Shown one piece after another: positions 37,935 to 47,469 of a stretch of DNA of 64,000 nucleotides. A program made the position numbers and the translations under genes. The notes beneath the pieces were generated by a model that saw nothing but the letters and a program-made list of their open reading frames with translations, ran no database searches and was not told the DNA's origin. The DNA lies in NCBI GenBank assembly GCA_944326525.1, contig CALVEG010000007.1, positions 32,524-96,523 of the forward strand. Reading direction: 5' to 3'. Source of the DNA: Candidatus Gastranaerophilales bacterium (GTDB lineage: Bacteria; Cyanobacteriota; Vampirovibrionia; Gastranaerophilales; Gastranaerophilaceae). Positions within the stretch are counted from its first letter, which is position 1, and each line of letters starts with the position of its first letter.

Positions 37935-38717
37935 ATGGAAACAATTTATATTGAATTAATGAAAATGTTTCCTCACCTGAATGCTGCGTTAGCATCAGGA
38001 ATTTATATTTTCGCAAGATTGCTTGGATTTTTCCGTTTTGCACCGATTTTTAACAAAAAAGAAGTGCCCGGAATGGTTAAAATTTGCCTTGCGCTTCTTT
38101 TCACATTTATAATAGGACCGTTTTTAAGACCTGACACATTGGCAGGAACAACTGATTCATTTATACTTTCTATTCTATTAAATTTTGCAGTAGGTGCAAT
38201 GATAGGTTATCTTGCACAATTAATTTTACTTGCAGTTGACGCAGGCGCTGATATGATTAATATGCAGATGGGACTTTCATCAGCTATGGTTCTTGACCCG
38301 ACAACTTCCAGTCAGGTTTCGATTTTGACAAGAGTTATGTCACTTTTGGGCGTATTAATTTTTATGCATATCGGAGGAGTTTATTGGCTTGTAAGAGCTT
38401 TTTTAAGAAGCTTTGAGATATTTCCGCTTTTTGCAACTAGCGTTCCTTTAAAAGAACTTGTAAATATGAATTATTTGATTAAAATGAGTTCAAATGTTCT
38501 TTTTATGGGGCTACAAATTGCCTCACCGGTTTTACTAGCGACTCTTGGGCAAGACATAATCCTTGGCGTAATTTCAAAAACAGCACCACAGGTTAACGTA
38601 TTTCAGTTAAGCTTTCTGTTTAAACCTGTGTTCGGTGCGGCAATTATGGTATGGATTTTGCCTATGTTGTTGGATGTAATTTCAAATTATTTTCTCTCTT
38701 ACGCAAACATTTTTTAA
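37935..38717 (+). CDS. fliR: FliR-type export gate protein
   Basis: A 260-residue membrane protein with about six helices, of the FliR/SctT family: ARLLGFFRFAPIFNKKEVPGMVK near the N-terminus, GAMIGYLAQLILLAVDAGADMINMQMG in the middle, and a PQVNVFQLSF block near the end. It completes the FliP5-FliQ4-FliR1 gate. No FlhA, FlhB, flagellin or chemotaxis gene is in the window. The start is 7 bp after the fliQ stop. Confidence 0.92.
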   Translation: METIYIELMKMFPHLNAALASGIYIFARLLGFFRFAPIFNKKEVPGMVKICLALLFTFIIGPFLRPDTLAGTTDSFILSILLNFAVGAMIGYLAQLILLAVDAGADMINMQMGLSSAMVLDPTTSSQVSILTRVMSLLGVLIFMHIGGVYWLVRAFLRSFEIFPLFATSVPLKELVNMNYLIKMSSNVLFMGLQIASPVLLATLGQDIILGVISKTAPQVNVFQLSFLFKPVFGAAIMVWILPMLLDVISNYFLSYANIF

Positions 38718-38735
38718 TTAATGTTTTTAAAGCCA

Positions 38736-38744
38736 TGATATAAT
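38736..38744 (+). promoter_or_regulatory. Extended -10 promoter for a leaderless hemW transcript
   Basis: TGA-TATAAT (extended -10) ends 6 nt before the ATG at 38751. No ribosome site and no -35 match. Confidence 0.5.
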
Positions 38745-38750
38745 TTTTGT

Positions 38751-39833
38751 ATGACAAAAAGTGCTTACATTCACATACCTTTTTGCAGGCAAAAATGCCG
38801 TTATTGTTCTTTTATCTCGTTTGCCGAACCGGATTTGATTGAAGATTACCTTGAAGCACTTAAAAAAGAAATTAATCAATTTTATAAAGGAGAACTTCTT
38901 GATACTCTTTATCTTGGAGGCGGAACACCTTCGCTTTTAACAGCGAAACAAATTAAAAAAATCTTATCTCCATTTAAATTCGACAAAAATACGGAAGTTA
39001 CAATGGAACTTAATCCTGAGCACATAAGTGAAGAATATTTGTCGGAAATTAAAAAAGCAGGTATCAACAGATTAAGTATCGGATGTCAAAGTTTTGATAA
39101 AGAAATTTTAGATATCATCGGACGCAAACATACGCCTGATGATGTTGAAAATGCTGTTCATTATGCCCAAAATGCAGGATTTAAAAATATAAATCTTGAT
39201 TTTATTTACGGACTACCCAAACAAACTCTCAAAAGTTTTACAGACGACTTAATCCATGCCAAAAATCTGGGTGTCAGCCATATTTCCCTTTACGGGCTAA
39301 AAATTGAAGAAGGGTGTTACTTTTATAAAAACCCTCCGACTGAAATTGCCGACGATGATCTTCAATCAGAAATGTATCTTGCAGCAATCAAAACTCTAAA
39401 AGATTTTGACCACTATGAAATAAGCAATTTTGCAAAATCAGGATATTTTTCACGCCACAATCTGAATTACTGGAATAATGAAAATTACTACGGCTTTGGA
39501 GTTGCAGCTCATGGATATCAAGAAAATATCAGATATTCAAATCAGGAAAATTTAAAAAATTATATTCTAAATCCGCTCAAAAAAAATAAAACGCACACAC
39601 TTTCAAAACAAGAGCAATTGGAAGAAGAAATTTTTCTTGGTTTTCGACGAAAATCAGGGATAAATTTTGAAAAAATTAACAAAAAATTCAGGATAAATTT
39701 TGAAGAAAAATATTCAAAAATTCTCTCAAAATATTATAAAAGCTCCCACCTTGAAAAGACGCTCTCCGGCTGCAAATTGACAATTGAAGGAATTCTTGTA
39801 AGTAATTATATTTTATCTGATTTTATAGAATAA
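38751..39833 (+). CDS. hemW: HemW-type radical SAM protein
   Basis: A 360-residue radical SAM protein. The cluster motif CRQKCRYC supplies C12, C16 and C19. YLGGGTPSLL near 60, the ELNPEHIS block and SIGCQSFD follow. HemW proteins, long annotated as oxygen-independent coproporphyrinogen III oxidase, bind heme and act in heme trafficking; true HemN has a longer N-terminus and different residues. It is slightly shorter than typical HemW. It follows the fliR gene after 33 bp but seems to have its own leaderless promoter, so it is probably not part of the export block. Confidence 0.9.
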   Translation: MTKSAYIHIPFCRQKCRYCSFISFAEPDLIEDYLEALKKEINQFYKGELLDTLYLGGGTPSLLTAKQIKKILSPFKFDKNTEVTMELNPEHISEEYLSEIKKAGINRLSIGCQSFDKEILDIIGRKHTPDDVENAVHYAQNAGFKNINLDFIYGLPKQTLKSFTDDLIHAKNLGVSHISLYGLKIEEGCYFYKNPPTEIADDDLQSEMYLAAIKTLKDFDHYEISNFAKSGYFSRHNLNYWNNENYYGFGVAAHGYQENIRYSNQENLKNYILNPLKKNKTHTLSKQEQLEEEIFLGFRRKSGINFEKINKKFRINFEEKYSKILSKYYKSSHLEKTLSGCKLTIEGILVSNYILSDFIE

Positions 39834-39863
39834 AATTTACTTCAGAAAAAATAAATTCTAAAT

Positions 39864-39895
39864 AAAAAATCCGCTTTTTTCAAGGCGGATTTTTT
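39864..39895. terminator. Bidirectional rho-independent terminator
   Basis: Stem ATCCGC pairing with GCGGAT, extended by A/T pairs, with a T run on the plus strand and an A run mirrored on the minus strand. It lies between hemW and the facing gene. Confidence 0.85.
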
Positions 39896-39920
39896 ATAAC
39901 TTAAACAAATTTTATTGTAA

Positions 39921-40361
39921 TTATTTTGCAGCTCCTTCTGCAGCATTTTCAGCAGCTTCAGTTGCATCCTCAGCTTTTTTGCCGAACCATTTGCCAAGCG
40001 TATTGTCATAAGCTTTAACAGCAGATTCACCGATATCATAGAAGAAGTTTTTGCATTTTTGAGTAATACCTTCCGGATTTTCGATTTTAGTCCACTGTGA
40101 ACCTTTACGTCCAACAGCATAACCTAAACCAATCCAAACAAGCGCAAGGGCAGCAACTACACCTGCAATAATTTTACCTGTATTATTTTTTTCTTTTTCC
40201 GGCTTAGTAGAAAAAGCGGCTTCATCCGATTTTGGCTGCTGAGGTGCTGCCTGAGCCGGAGCAGAAGCTGAAAACTTTCCAGGATCATTAATTAACGAAT
40301 TTAAATCTTTCTTAGCACCGACATCACCACGGAAACTAACACTCGAAACAGCATTTATCAT
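39921..40361 (-). CDS. Small membrane-anchored protein with VSFRGD N-terminus
   Basis: A 146-residue protein. Residues 1-11 (MINAVSSVSFR) precede an Ala/Pro/Gln-rich linker to about 60, a membrane helix at about 62-82 (TGKIIAGVVAALALVWIG), a basic helical region and an Ala/Glu-rich tail. The N-terminal short SFRG-type motif followed by a linker and one membrane helix resembles the layout of the 703-residue protein at 21472. I know no function. It has an AGGAGG ribosome site and a terminator shared with hemW. Confidence 0.68.
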   Translation of the reverse strand: MINAVSSVSFRGDVGAKKDLNSLINDPGKFSASAPAQAAPQQPKSDEAAFSTKPEKEKNNTGKIIAGVVAALALVWIGLGYAVGRKGSQWTKIENPEGITQKCKNFFYDIGESAVKAYDNTLGKWFGKKAEDATEAAENAAEGAAK

Positions 40362-40544
40362 GAGAAAACCTCCTTATATACACACTTGCGTTACTTCTAT
40401 TAACACTAAAATAAAACCTGAACAAAACTTATTTTGTCCTAAAAAAATTATTTTTTCAATATTTGTTACAAAACTTTACAGTAAAAATGGAATATTTTAA
40501 ATTCCCGTGTCATCTTATATAACAAGAGGGAGGAAATTAGGAAA

Positions 40545-43500
40545 ATGGCAGGACAAGAAACACTAATTTATATTGAAGAAAACGACAAAAACGAAGCAGG
40601 TATAAACGCAAGACATTTTGCAAAAGAAGACATTCAAAATAGAGCTTACTACAACACCTTAGGCGCTCAGTTAATAAAGAAATTCTTAGCAACCGAAAAT
40701 GTTGATGCAACAAACACCTACAACATTCACTCAATCAAAAAAGTTCTTGAAGAATTGGATATTTCAGACATTATGCTTGAAAATATTCACATAGAAGTTC
40801 GTATTGTCTTCAATGAAAATTTCATCTTTATCCCCAAAAGCCATTTCAAATATGAAATTTTGCCTGACATATACCTTGTCCTTTTAATGTCAAACGACAA
40901 AAAATATGTAAAATTTATGGGATTTTTTGAACCCAAACTTATAAATAAAAACAACCAAAATGAAAATTACTATTTTATAGAAAAAGAAAAATTAACTCCT
41001 GCCTCAAACTTAAAAGAATTTATCAAAAATTTCAAAGGAAATACAGAACACTCTCTTTCAGAAAATGAAATTGAAGCTTCCGATATGCTCATGCTTTCAA
41101 TGATAGACCATGACATTACAGAACAAGATAAAAAAACACTTCTTAAAAATCTTGTAAAATCGGCAAAACTAAGAGACAGATTTATAGAATTTGAAAACTT
41201 TGAAAATTTATCTTACAGAGCAGAGCACTCACCCGAAGTTAAGAAACCCGAAACAGACTCAAGCTATCCTTCACTTGAAGTTGCAGCGGCGGCAACAGCA
41301 GAAGCTCTTGAGCAACTAGATTTTGCAGGCAGTGCAAACACCCAAGACCTTCCTGATGAAAATGAAATAATTAACGGTTTTACGAATCTTGAAAGAAATA
41401 TTCCTGATTTAACCCCAGAAGACAGCATATCTGAAACAACAAATGCATCAGTTGATGATATGTTAAATGAACTTTCCGACTTTTCAAATCTATCAGAACT
41501 GACAGTTGATGAAGTTATGACACCACAGAATAATGAAACAAAAACTCCTGTTGAAGAAATTTCATTGGAAGATTTTTCTAATGAAAATATGGATACTGAA
41601 TCCACTCAAGAAACAATCCAAAATCAAATACCCGAAGAATTAAAAACAGAAGACCTAGAAACTTTGACAATGGATTTTGATGATATTGCACAGGATAGCC
41701 CTAAAGAAATTAATGAACAATCTACAGTTTCAGGAATAATAGAGCAGGAAAACACTCCAGAAACACTGAATTTTGACGAAATAATGCCTCTCGAAAACTC
41801 AATTACAGAACCAGTTTCTAATCAGGCTGTTCAAGAAGAACCTCTCACTGAAACTGTAGATTTCAGTGCTTTAGAAGATTCAACAACAACTTCAGCTAAA
41901 AATACAATTACAAACACTCAAACAAACACTCAACAGTCCGAAACAATGAACTTTGACGAGATAGAAACAGTATCTCCATTAACAGACTCTACACCTTCTG
42001 TAAATAATACAACAGCTCAACAAGCACCAGAAACATATGTTGAAGATTTTGAAAATATTTCAACATCTACAACCGAAAACATAGAAGAAAACCCACTTCC
42101 AGATACAGAAGATACAGACAAAATTCAACCAGCAGAAAACATTTCAGAAGAACCGGAATTATTACTGGAAGAACCTTTACAGGAATTATCTTTTGATGAT
42201 GCTGACCTAACTCTTGAAGAACCTCTTCTTGATATAGAAGAAGAAAAAGCAACGTCAACAACAGAAGAAGCGCCTAAAACATCAACAACGAATGCTACAA
42301 ACTCAGAACTTGAAGATTTTGATAATCTAGTATTACAGGATGAAAAGGCACACGGAATAGAAAGAGAAGAAAAGGCAACTGAAATTTCATCTCAAGATTC
42401 ACAACCTGATATTTTGCCAGAAGATTTAGAGCTTGACAGAATGTTAGCAGACGAAAACTTGACTGAAATTGCTGAAACAAACTTAGAACCATTATCAGAA
42501 GAATCCGCAAATGGAGATAACGCATTAAATCAAGCCCTTCCAATGGAAGAAAATATACCAAATACAGAAAATACAGAAGTTTCCAATTTAACACAACCGG
42601 AAATTCCAGCGCTTATGGAATCCGAAGAACAAACTTTACAAACTTCTGAAGACACCATAACAGATTTAAATCTGGATGCAGATGAAATTGAAAAATCAAC
42701 TGTAACTGATGATATCGCAGGAGTAGAAGGTTTTGATAACGAAACAAACAACACAGAACTATCAACAGATGAATTAATATCACAAATTGATGACTTACTT
42801 GGCACCTCAGAAGCAGGCGAAACAAACAACACAGAAAACAAAAACTTAGAAGAAATAAAAGATGAACCATCCGAAAAAGATGACAAACTTGAAATGCTAT
42901 TCAATACAAAAAATTATGATATTTCAAGCAGTACAAGTGACTTAAACGAAGAATATGAAAACGAACCCGAAGATACAACACCGAATTACTCAACGGCAAA
43001 TACTGCACAAAGCAAGGGGAAACAAGCAGTACTAGCAGCCGCAGTCGTTGCAATACTTGCAATAGCCGGTGGGGCAGGATTTTTCTTACTTAAGAGTAAG
43101 AATTCCTCAGATATTTTAGCTCAAAACCCAATAGAATCTGACGGAACAAATATTCCAACGCCATCAGAAAATTCAACAGAAGCAGACAATACTAATTTAA
43201 TGACAAATGCGCCTGATATAAACACTCAAGCCCCCGCAGCAAAAACGCCTGATATACAGGAGCCTGCAGCACCTGCAGCCAAAGCAAAACCAAGTTCAAA
43301 ACAACAAACTCCACAGGCAAAACAAAAACCTGCCGCAGCCTCAACACAATCCAAAAAGCCCGGCAATACACCTCTGCCTTATGTAACAGTAAGAAGTTTA
43401 GCTTGGGAAGTACCGGACTATTTATCATACAGCGACAAGGTTAAGAAATACTTGCAAACAGCAGGCAAAAGCATTCGTCTAAGTTTATCAAGCGACTTAC

Positions 43501-43721
43501 TTTTAGCCACAGAATATGCATACTCAAACCAAGTCAAAGTAGAAATAAAACTAAAAAATGACGGCACCGTACAAGATGCCCAAATAACAAAATCGAGCGG
43601 ATCAAATCAGATAAATGACATTGTGTTACGAACTGTTAAAGATACATTAAATGTAGTAAAACCCGCTCCTGGAGAGATTCCTACACCAGATTTCAAGTTA
43701 GGGCTTATAATTAATTTGTAA
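40545..43721 (+). CDS. Giant acidic membrane protein with TonB/TolA-like C-terminal domain
   Basis: A 1058-residue protein. Residues 1-165 form a compact domain with alternating strands (HIEVRIVFNENFIFIPKSH near 80-98, ILPDIYLVLLMSNDKKYVKF near 104-123). It recalls the cyanobacterial DUF1822 family, but this is unconfirmed. Residues 200-820 are an acidic, Thr/Glu/Asn-rich linker with repeats such as ETMNFDEIE and ETLNFDEIM. A membrane helix at about 826-848 is followed by a Pro/Ala/Gln linker and, from about 945, a TonB_C-like domain (VKVEIKLKNDGTVQDAQITKSSG). The AGGGAGG ribosome site is strong. It is first in a unit with a sigma-like factor and a zinc-ribbon ATPase. Confidence 0.7.
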   Translation: MAGQETLIYIEENDKNEAGINARHFAKEDIQNRAYYNTLGAQLIKKFLATENVDATNTYNIHSIKKVLEELDISDIMLENIHIEVRIVFNENFIFIPKSHFKYEILPDIYLVLLMSNDKKYVKFMGFFEPKLINKNNQNENYYFIEKEKLTPASNLKEFIKNFKGNTEHSLSENEIEASDMLMLSMIDHDITEQDKKTLLKNLVKSAKLRDRFIEFENFENLSYRAEHSPEVKKPETDSSYPSLEVAAAATAEALEQLDFAGSANTQDLPDENEIINGFTNLERNIPDLTPEDSISETTNASVDDMLNELSDFSNLSELTVDEVMTPQNNETKTPVEEISLEDFSNENMDTESTQETIQNQIPEELKTEDLETLTMDFDDIAQDSPKEINEQSTVSGIIEQENTPETLNFDEIMPLENSITEPVSNQAVQEEPLTETVDFSALEDSTTTSAKNTITNTQTNTQQSETMNFDEIETVSPLTDSTPSVNNTTAQQAPETYVEDFENISTSTTENIEENPLPDTEDTDKIQPAENISEEPELLLEEPLQELSFDDADLTLEEPLLDIEEEKATSTTEEAPKTSTTNATNSELEDFDNLVLQDEKAHGIEREEKATEISSQDSQPDILPEDLELDRMLADENLTEIAETNLEPLSEESANGDNALNQALPMEENIPNTENTEVSNLTQPEIPALMESEEQTLQTSEDTITDLNLDADEIEKSTVTDDIAGVEGFDNETNNTELSTDELISQIDDLLGTSEAGETNNTENKNLEEIKDEPSEKDDKLEMLFNTKNYDISSSTSDLNEEYENEPEDTTPNYSTANTAQSKGKQAVLAAAVVAILAIAGGAGFFLLKSKNSSDILAQNPIESDGTNIPTPSENSTEADNTNLMTNAPDINTQAPAAKTPDIQEPAAPAAKAKPSSKQQTPQAKQKPAAASTQSKKPGNTPLPYVTVRSLAWEVPDYLSYSDKVKKYLQTAGKSIRLSLSSDLLLATEYAYSNQVKVEIKLKNDGTVQDAQITKSSGSNQINDIVLRTVKDTLNVVKPAPGEIPTPDFKLGLIINL

Positions 43722-43760
43722 ATATGCTATAATACTGAAAGTTATAAAGGACTATAATTA

Positions 43761-44324
43761 GTGGAATTTACACAGGACAAAATAGACTTAATAGAGCGCA
43801 TAATAAAAACTGACCGAAAATTTGCAAACAATGAAGATTTATACGATGATTTCTTCAACGAGACCTGCAAAAGATCTGTCAATATTGTAAAGACAATAAC
43901 TTCAGATGCAACTTTAGAAGCATATTTAAAGAAGATAGCAACAACATCAATATTGAACGTACTAAAAGATTCGGGCAGATTAAGAAGAACACGTGCAGGG
44001 TTTACCCCTACTGGTGAAATATCTCTTGATTCTCAGGAATCATTTAACAATTATGCAAATGCAAAAATCGTATATGAACCTGCGGATTTAAGCACAACGC
44101 CAGAGGACGAACTTTTACGAAAAGAGATTTTACAACACGTAATTAATTCATTGGAAAAAATAAATAAAGCAGAGCCAGACAAAAACTATTTACAAATCTT
44201 TAAGTTGCGTTATGATAATGGTATGACACAAAAAGAGATTGCGAAAGTTTTGAATCTTTCCCAATCGGAAGTTTCGAAACGCTTGTTCAAATTAATGGAA
44301 AAAGTCAAGCAGGCGTTTAATTAA
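43761..44324 (+). CDS. Sigma-70-family-like factor with region 4 HTH
   Basis: A 187-residue protein starting at GTG with AAAGGA nine bases upstream. The C-terminal 55 residues (YLQIFKLRYDNGMTQKEIA, then SQSEVSKRLFKLM) match a sigma region 4 helix-turn-helix. The N-terminal 100 residues are helical and could be a degenerate region 2. It resembles an ECF-type or late-diverging sigma factor. It lies 39 bp after the giant membrane protein and 15 bp before the ATPase gene, suggesting co-expression and possibly a membrane-regulated sigma system. Confidence 0.72.
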   Translation: MEFTQDKIDLIERIIKTDRKFANNEDLYDDFFNETCKRSVNIVKTITSDATLEAYLKKIATTSILNVLKDSGRLRRTRAGFTPTGEISLDSQESFNNYANAKIVYEPADLSTTPEDELLRKEILQHVINSLEKINKAEPDKNYLQIFKLRYDNGMTQKEIAKVLNLSQSEVSKRLFKLMEKVKQAFN

Positions 44325-44339
44325 TCAGGATTTAACAAA

Positions 44340-47324
44340 ATGAAATGTCCCATTTGCAAAAAAACTATTCCGGACAATGCACTAAAATGCCCTTATTGCA
44401 AGACAAGAACGGGATTGGTTTGCAAAAACTGCAACACAGTAAATACCATTTTTGATTTAGTTTGCAAAAATTGCGGTCAAGAAATTTTAAAAATTTGTCC
44501 GCAGTGTAAGAGTGTAAATTTTCCAAATGCTGAAAATTGCAGAAAGTGCAACTACAAATTTCAGCCAAAAGAAGAACCCTCAGCAAACAAACAGCCAAAC
44601 TTGTTTGAGTTTGCAACACAAAACCTTGTAGCGCAACAAAGTGCAAAGAATATTCTTGTTAAAAATATTTTATCAGATGACAAAAAAATATTTTCACTAA
44701 GTGGTCCAAAAGGAACCGGTAAAACACTTGTCATTTCGCACATTATAAATGAATTAAAAGAAAAAAATTATGTATGGTTTTACGGAAGCTGCACTCCAAT
44801 AACCCAATTGACTCCAGGCGGTTTATTGCAGGATATAATTTTAAATCTTTTTAACCTTCCGAATTTTTGTATAAACAACAACAAATTTCGAAAAGATGCC
44901 ACAAAATATTTTCAAAATGAATTTCCATATCTTGAACCCCAAGAAGTCGGAGATTTATTAAACTTTCTATACCCGACAAAAAATGGCACCTTTGAAACAA
45001 TGCTTGCCGGAAAAACCAGACATTTTGAGTTATTAACCAAGATTTTTGAAAAAATAATACAATACAGCCGTTTTGTAATTGTAGTAAACAATTTTGAATA
45101 CATAGACGGCTACTCCTATGAGTTTTTAAACAATTTCATAAAAAAAGACAATGTCTTTGGGGATTTAAAACTTTTAATCGTTTACAACGAACATAAACCA
45201 GCGAAAGGATTTTTCTACTTCCCCGAAAACAAAGCTGACGGTATTTTTACAGACGTATACCTTGCACCCTTGGATGCAAAACAGATGTTTGCATTTGCAG
45301 ATGTAAAAGAAGGCGAAGAAGACTTTCCAAAACTTGATGACACAACAAAAAGAAAAATTTTCCTTCAAAGCAACGGAAATCCGGCGTATTTAGAACAGAC
45401 ACTGGAACTTTTCAAAGAAGAAACCTCCAAAATTCGCCATAATGCATTTGTAATTCCGCAAACATACACAGATGTAGTTTCAAGACGCCTTGCGATATTA
45501 AAAGATAAGAATTTAAGAGCCTATATGACATTAATGGGCTGCGCAATGATAGGCGACAAAATTAACCTGAATCTTATCAAACAAATTTTTCAATATAGAG
45601 ATGAAGATTTCAGTGATGTAATAGCATATTTACAGCAGAGAAATTTCATCGAACCGATGAATGATATTTATTATCGCTTCAAAAGCTTATACTTATGGGA
45701 AACAATAGTCAAAGCGGTTAAGACAGATGACCGTTATGAGGAAATAAACAAGAAAATCTTTCTTGCGGTGGCAAATTTCACAATGAATTCGACAGCAATT
45801 CTTGGTATAATTGCTCAAAATCTTAAGCATCCGAAACTTGCGCTTGACATTTGGACAAAAAATACACGTCTGGCATCGTTTATAGGCGACACCAATCTAT
45901 ATGCAATTTCGCAAAAACAATGTCTGGCTCTTATAAATGAACTTGATGACACAGAAACATTAAAAATCAGATACAACATTTGCGAAAGACTCGGAAAACT
46001 TCTTGCCGATTTCAATCCGAAAGAAGCGATGGATTATCTTCCTGATGCAATTATGAACGCAAAAAATATGGGAGATTCCCCGAGAGAAATTGAACTTCTC
46101 GGATATATGGCAAGTTGCTGCCGCAAAACAGGCAATTATTTTGGAGAAGTCGAATGCACTGATGCAGTGTTAGAAAAGATGAATCCTGATGACAAACTTG
46201 AACTTGCACTTGTAAGATCGACAAAATTGAATGCTCTTCTAAATATCGGAAATTGCGGACAAATAATTAATCTTATAGACAATGACATAATGCCTGCGTT
46301 TGATGACTTTTTAAGCAAAAACGAACCTCATCCGACAATTCCGATGGATATAATTTTTGAAACTTGGATAAAAACTTATTTGGTACTTGCAAATGCACTT
46401 ATTATCCAAGGCAATAACCGTTCATTTGAGATTTTAACAATACTATTTGATGTATTGGAAAGAAACCGTATTGAAGATGAAAATCTTATATGCAAAAGCC
46501 AATTAGCACTTGCATTTGCAAACACGATGAAGGGCGATATTCCGGAATCAGAAAAAATTCTTGAAGAAATACAAAAAGAATATCAGTCCAAATCAATGGA
46601 CAACGAATGCGTCACAAGATGGAATTTTATTAATATAATAAACAATTTCTTCCGCAAAAGATATAACGGATTACAGGAGGATTTATTCCAAATTGTAACT
46701 TTTGCAAACAACAACGGCGATAACTTCACAAAAAACATGTTAAAAGCCATGCTTGGTATAATCTTCAAAGAAAATGAACAAACAAATCAAGCTATAGAAA
46801 TTTACAATGACCAGATTGCATATTTTTCAAAAGAAAAAATGGCACTCGGCGCGCTTTTAACCTGGTATTTGATAGCTGATGCCACAATAATTACAGAAGG
46901 TCCTCAGCAGGCTTTGGATATAGCCTCCCAAGCCCTTGAAGTTGCACAAAATCCTAAAATTAATAACCACTTCTTTGCTTGCCTGCTTCAATCAGTTATG
47001 GCAAAAGCAACATTGGCATTATCGGATTTTGAAAGCACCAAAATTCATTTGGAAAACGCAATTATTACAGCTCGTCAGTATGGCTTAAATGATCTTATTT
47101 CAAGACTATACCTTCAATACGGAAGATACTTCCAAGAATTGGGATTAATAAAATCAAATCGTCAAAAGGATTATCTGATAGCAGCAGCCAAAATGTATGA
47201 AAAAGCCTCTGAAATAGTAAAAGCTACAAGAAACAATTGTGTCCATCAGGATATTCAAAAAGCAAAAGCCGTTTTAAAAACATTCTGCCACCTAAATAAA
47301 ATTCCAATTGAATTGAAAAAATAA
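44340..47324 (+). CDS. Zinc-ribbon, AAA/STAND-type ATPase and TPR-like repeat protein
   Basis: A 994-residue protein. Residues 1-75 contain several CxxC pairs (CPIC, CPYC, CKNC, CKNC, CPQC, CRKC), forming at least two double zinc ribbons. A P-loop lies at about 121-128 (GPKGTGKT) within an AAA/STAND-like domain of about 300 residues. Residues about 400-990 are helical repeats resembling TPR, the layout of MalT or adenylate-cyclase-associated STAND regulators. STAND proteins are signalling switches that use ATP to change assembly. Position after the sigma-like gene suggests it may control that factor, but this is inference. A short hairpin follows at about 47404. Confidence 0.75.
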   Translation: MKCPICKKTIPDNALKCPYCKTRTGLVCKNCNTVNTIFDLVCKNCGQEILKICPQCKSVNFPNAENCRKCNYKFQPKEEPSANKQPNLFEFATQNLVAQQSAKNILVKNILSDDKKIFSLSGPKGTGKTLVISHIINELKEKNYVWFYGSCTPITQLTPGGLLQDIILNLFNLPNFCINNNKFRKDATKYFQNEFPYLEPQEVGDLLNFLYPTKNGTFETMLAGKTRHFELLTKIFEKIIQYSRFVIVVNNFEYIDGYSYEFLNNFIKKDNVFGDLKLLIVYNEHKPAKGFFYFPENKADGIFTDVYLAPLDAKQMFAFADVKEGEEDFPKLDDTTKRKIFLQSNGNPAYLEQTLELFKEETSKIRHNAFVIPQTYTDVVSRRLAILKDKNLRAYMTLMGCAMIGDKINLNLIKQIFQYRDEDFSDVIAYLQQRNFIEPMNDIYYRFKSLYLWETIVKAVKTDDRYEEINKKIFLAVANFTMNSTAILGIIAQNLKHPKLALDIWTKNTRLASFIGDTNLYAISQKQCLALINELDDTETLKIRYNICERLGKLLADFNPKEAMDYLPDAIMNAKNMGDSPREIELLGYMASCCRKTGNYFGEVECTDAVLEKMNPDDKLELALVRSTKLNALLNIGNCGQIINLIDNDIMPAFDDFLSKNEPHPTIPMDIIFETWIKTYLVLANALIIQGNNRSFEILTILFDVLERNRIEDENLICKSQLALAFANTMKGDIPESEKILEEIQKEYQSKSMDNECVTRWNFINIINNFFRKRYNGLQEDLFQIVTFANNNGDNFTKNMLKAMLGIIFKENEQTNQAIEIYNDQIAYFSKEKMALGALLTWYLIADATIITEGPQQALDIASQALEVAQNPKINNHFFACLLQSVMAKATLALSDFESTKIHLENAIITARQYGLNDLISRLYLQYGRYFQELGLIKSNRQKDYLIAAAKMYEKASEIVKATRNNCVHQDIQKAKAVLKTFCHLNKIPIELKK

Positions 47325-47368
47325 TTTTTATATTTTGTAATTCTAAATTCGGTTTTATACAAATTTAC

Positions 47369-47397
47369 TTGATAAAGCAATATTTTTGTCATAGTAT
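47369..47397 (+). promoter_or_regulatory. Promoter of gatA
   Basis: TTGATA at 47369-47374, a 17 bp spacer and TAGTAT at 47392-47397. A small AGGTT/AACCT hairpin (47404-47419) falls in the predicted leader and may also end the upstream transcript. Confidence 0.6.
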
Positions 47398-47469
47398 TTT
47401 AATAGGTTTTAGAGAACCTTTTAACAGAAAAATTAAAAATCCGAAATAAATCAGCTTTAAGGAGAAGAT

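Noticed and set aside
34958..38717. Reading the FliP/Q/R block as a non-flagellar type III secretion system
   Set aside because: The FliO-like gene, absent from non-flagellar systems, and the FliP periplasmic sequence favour a flagellar origin. No secretin or needle genes are present.
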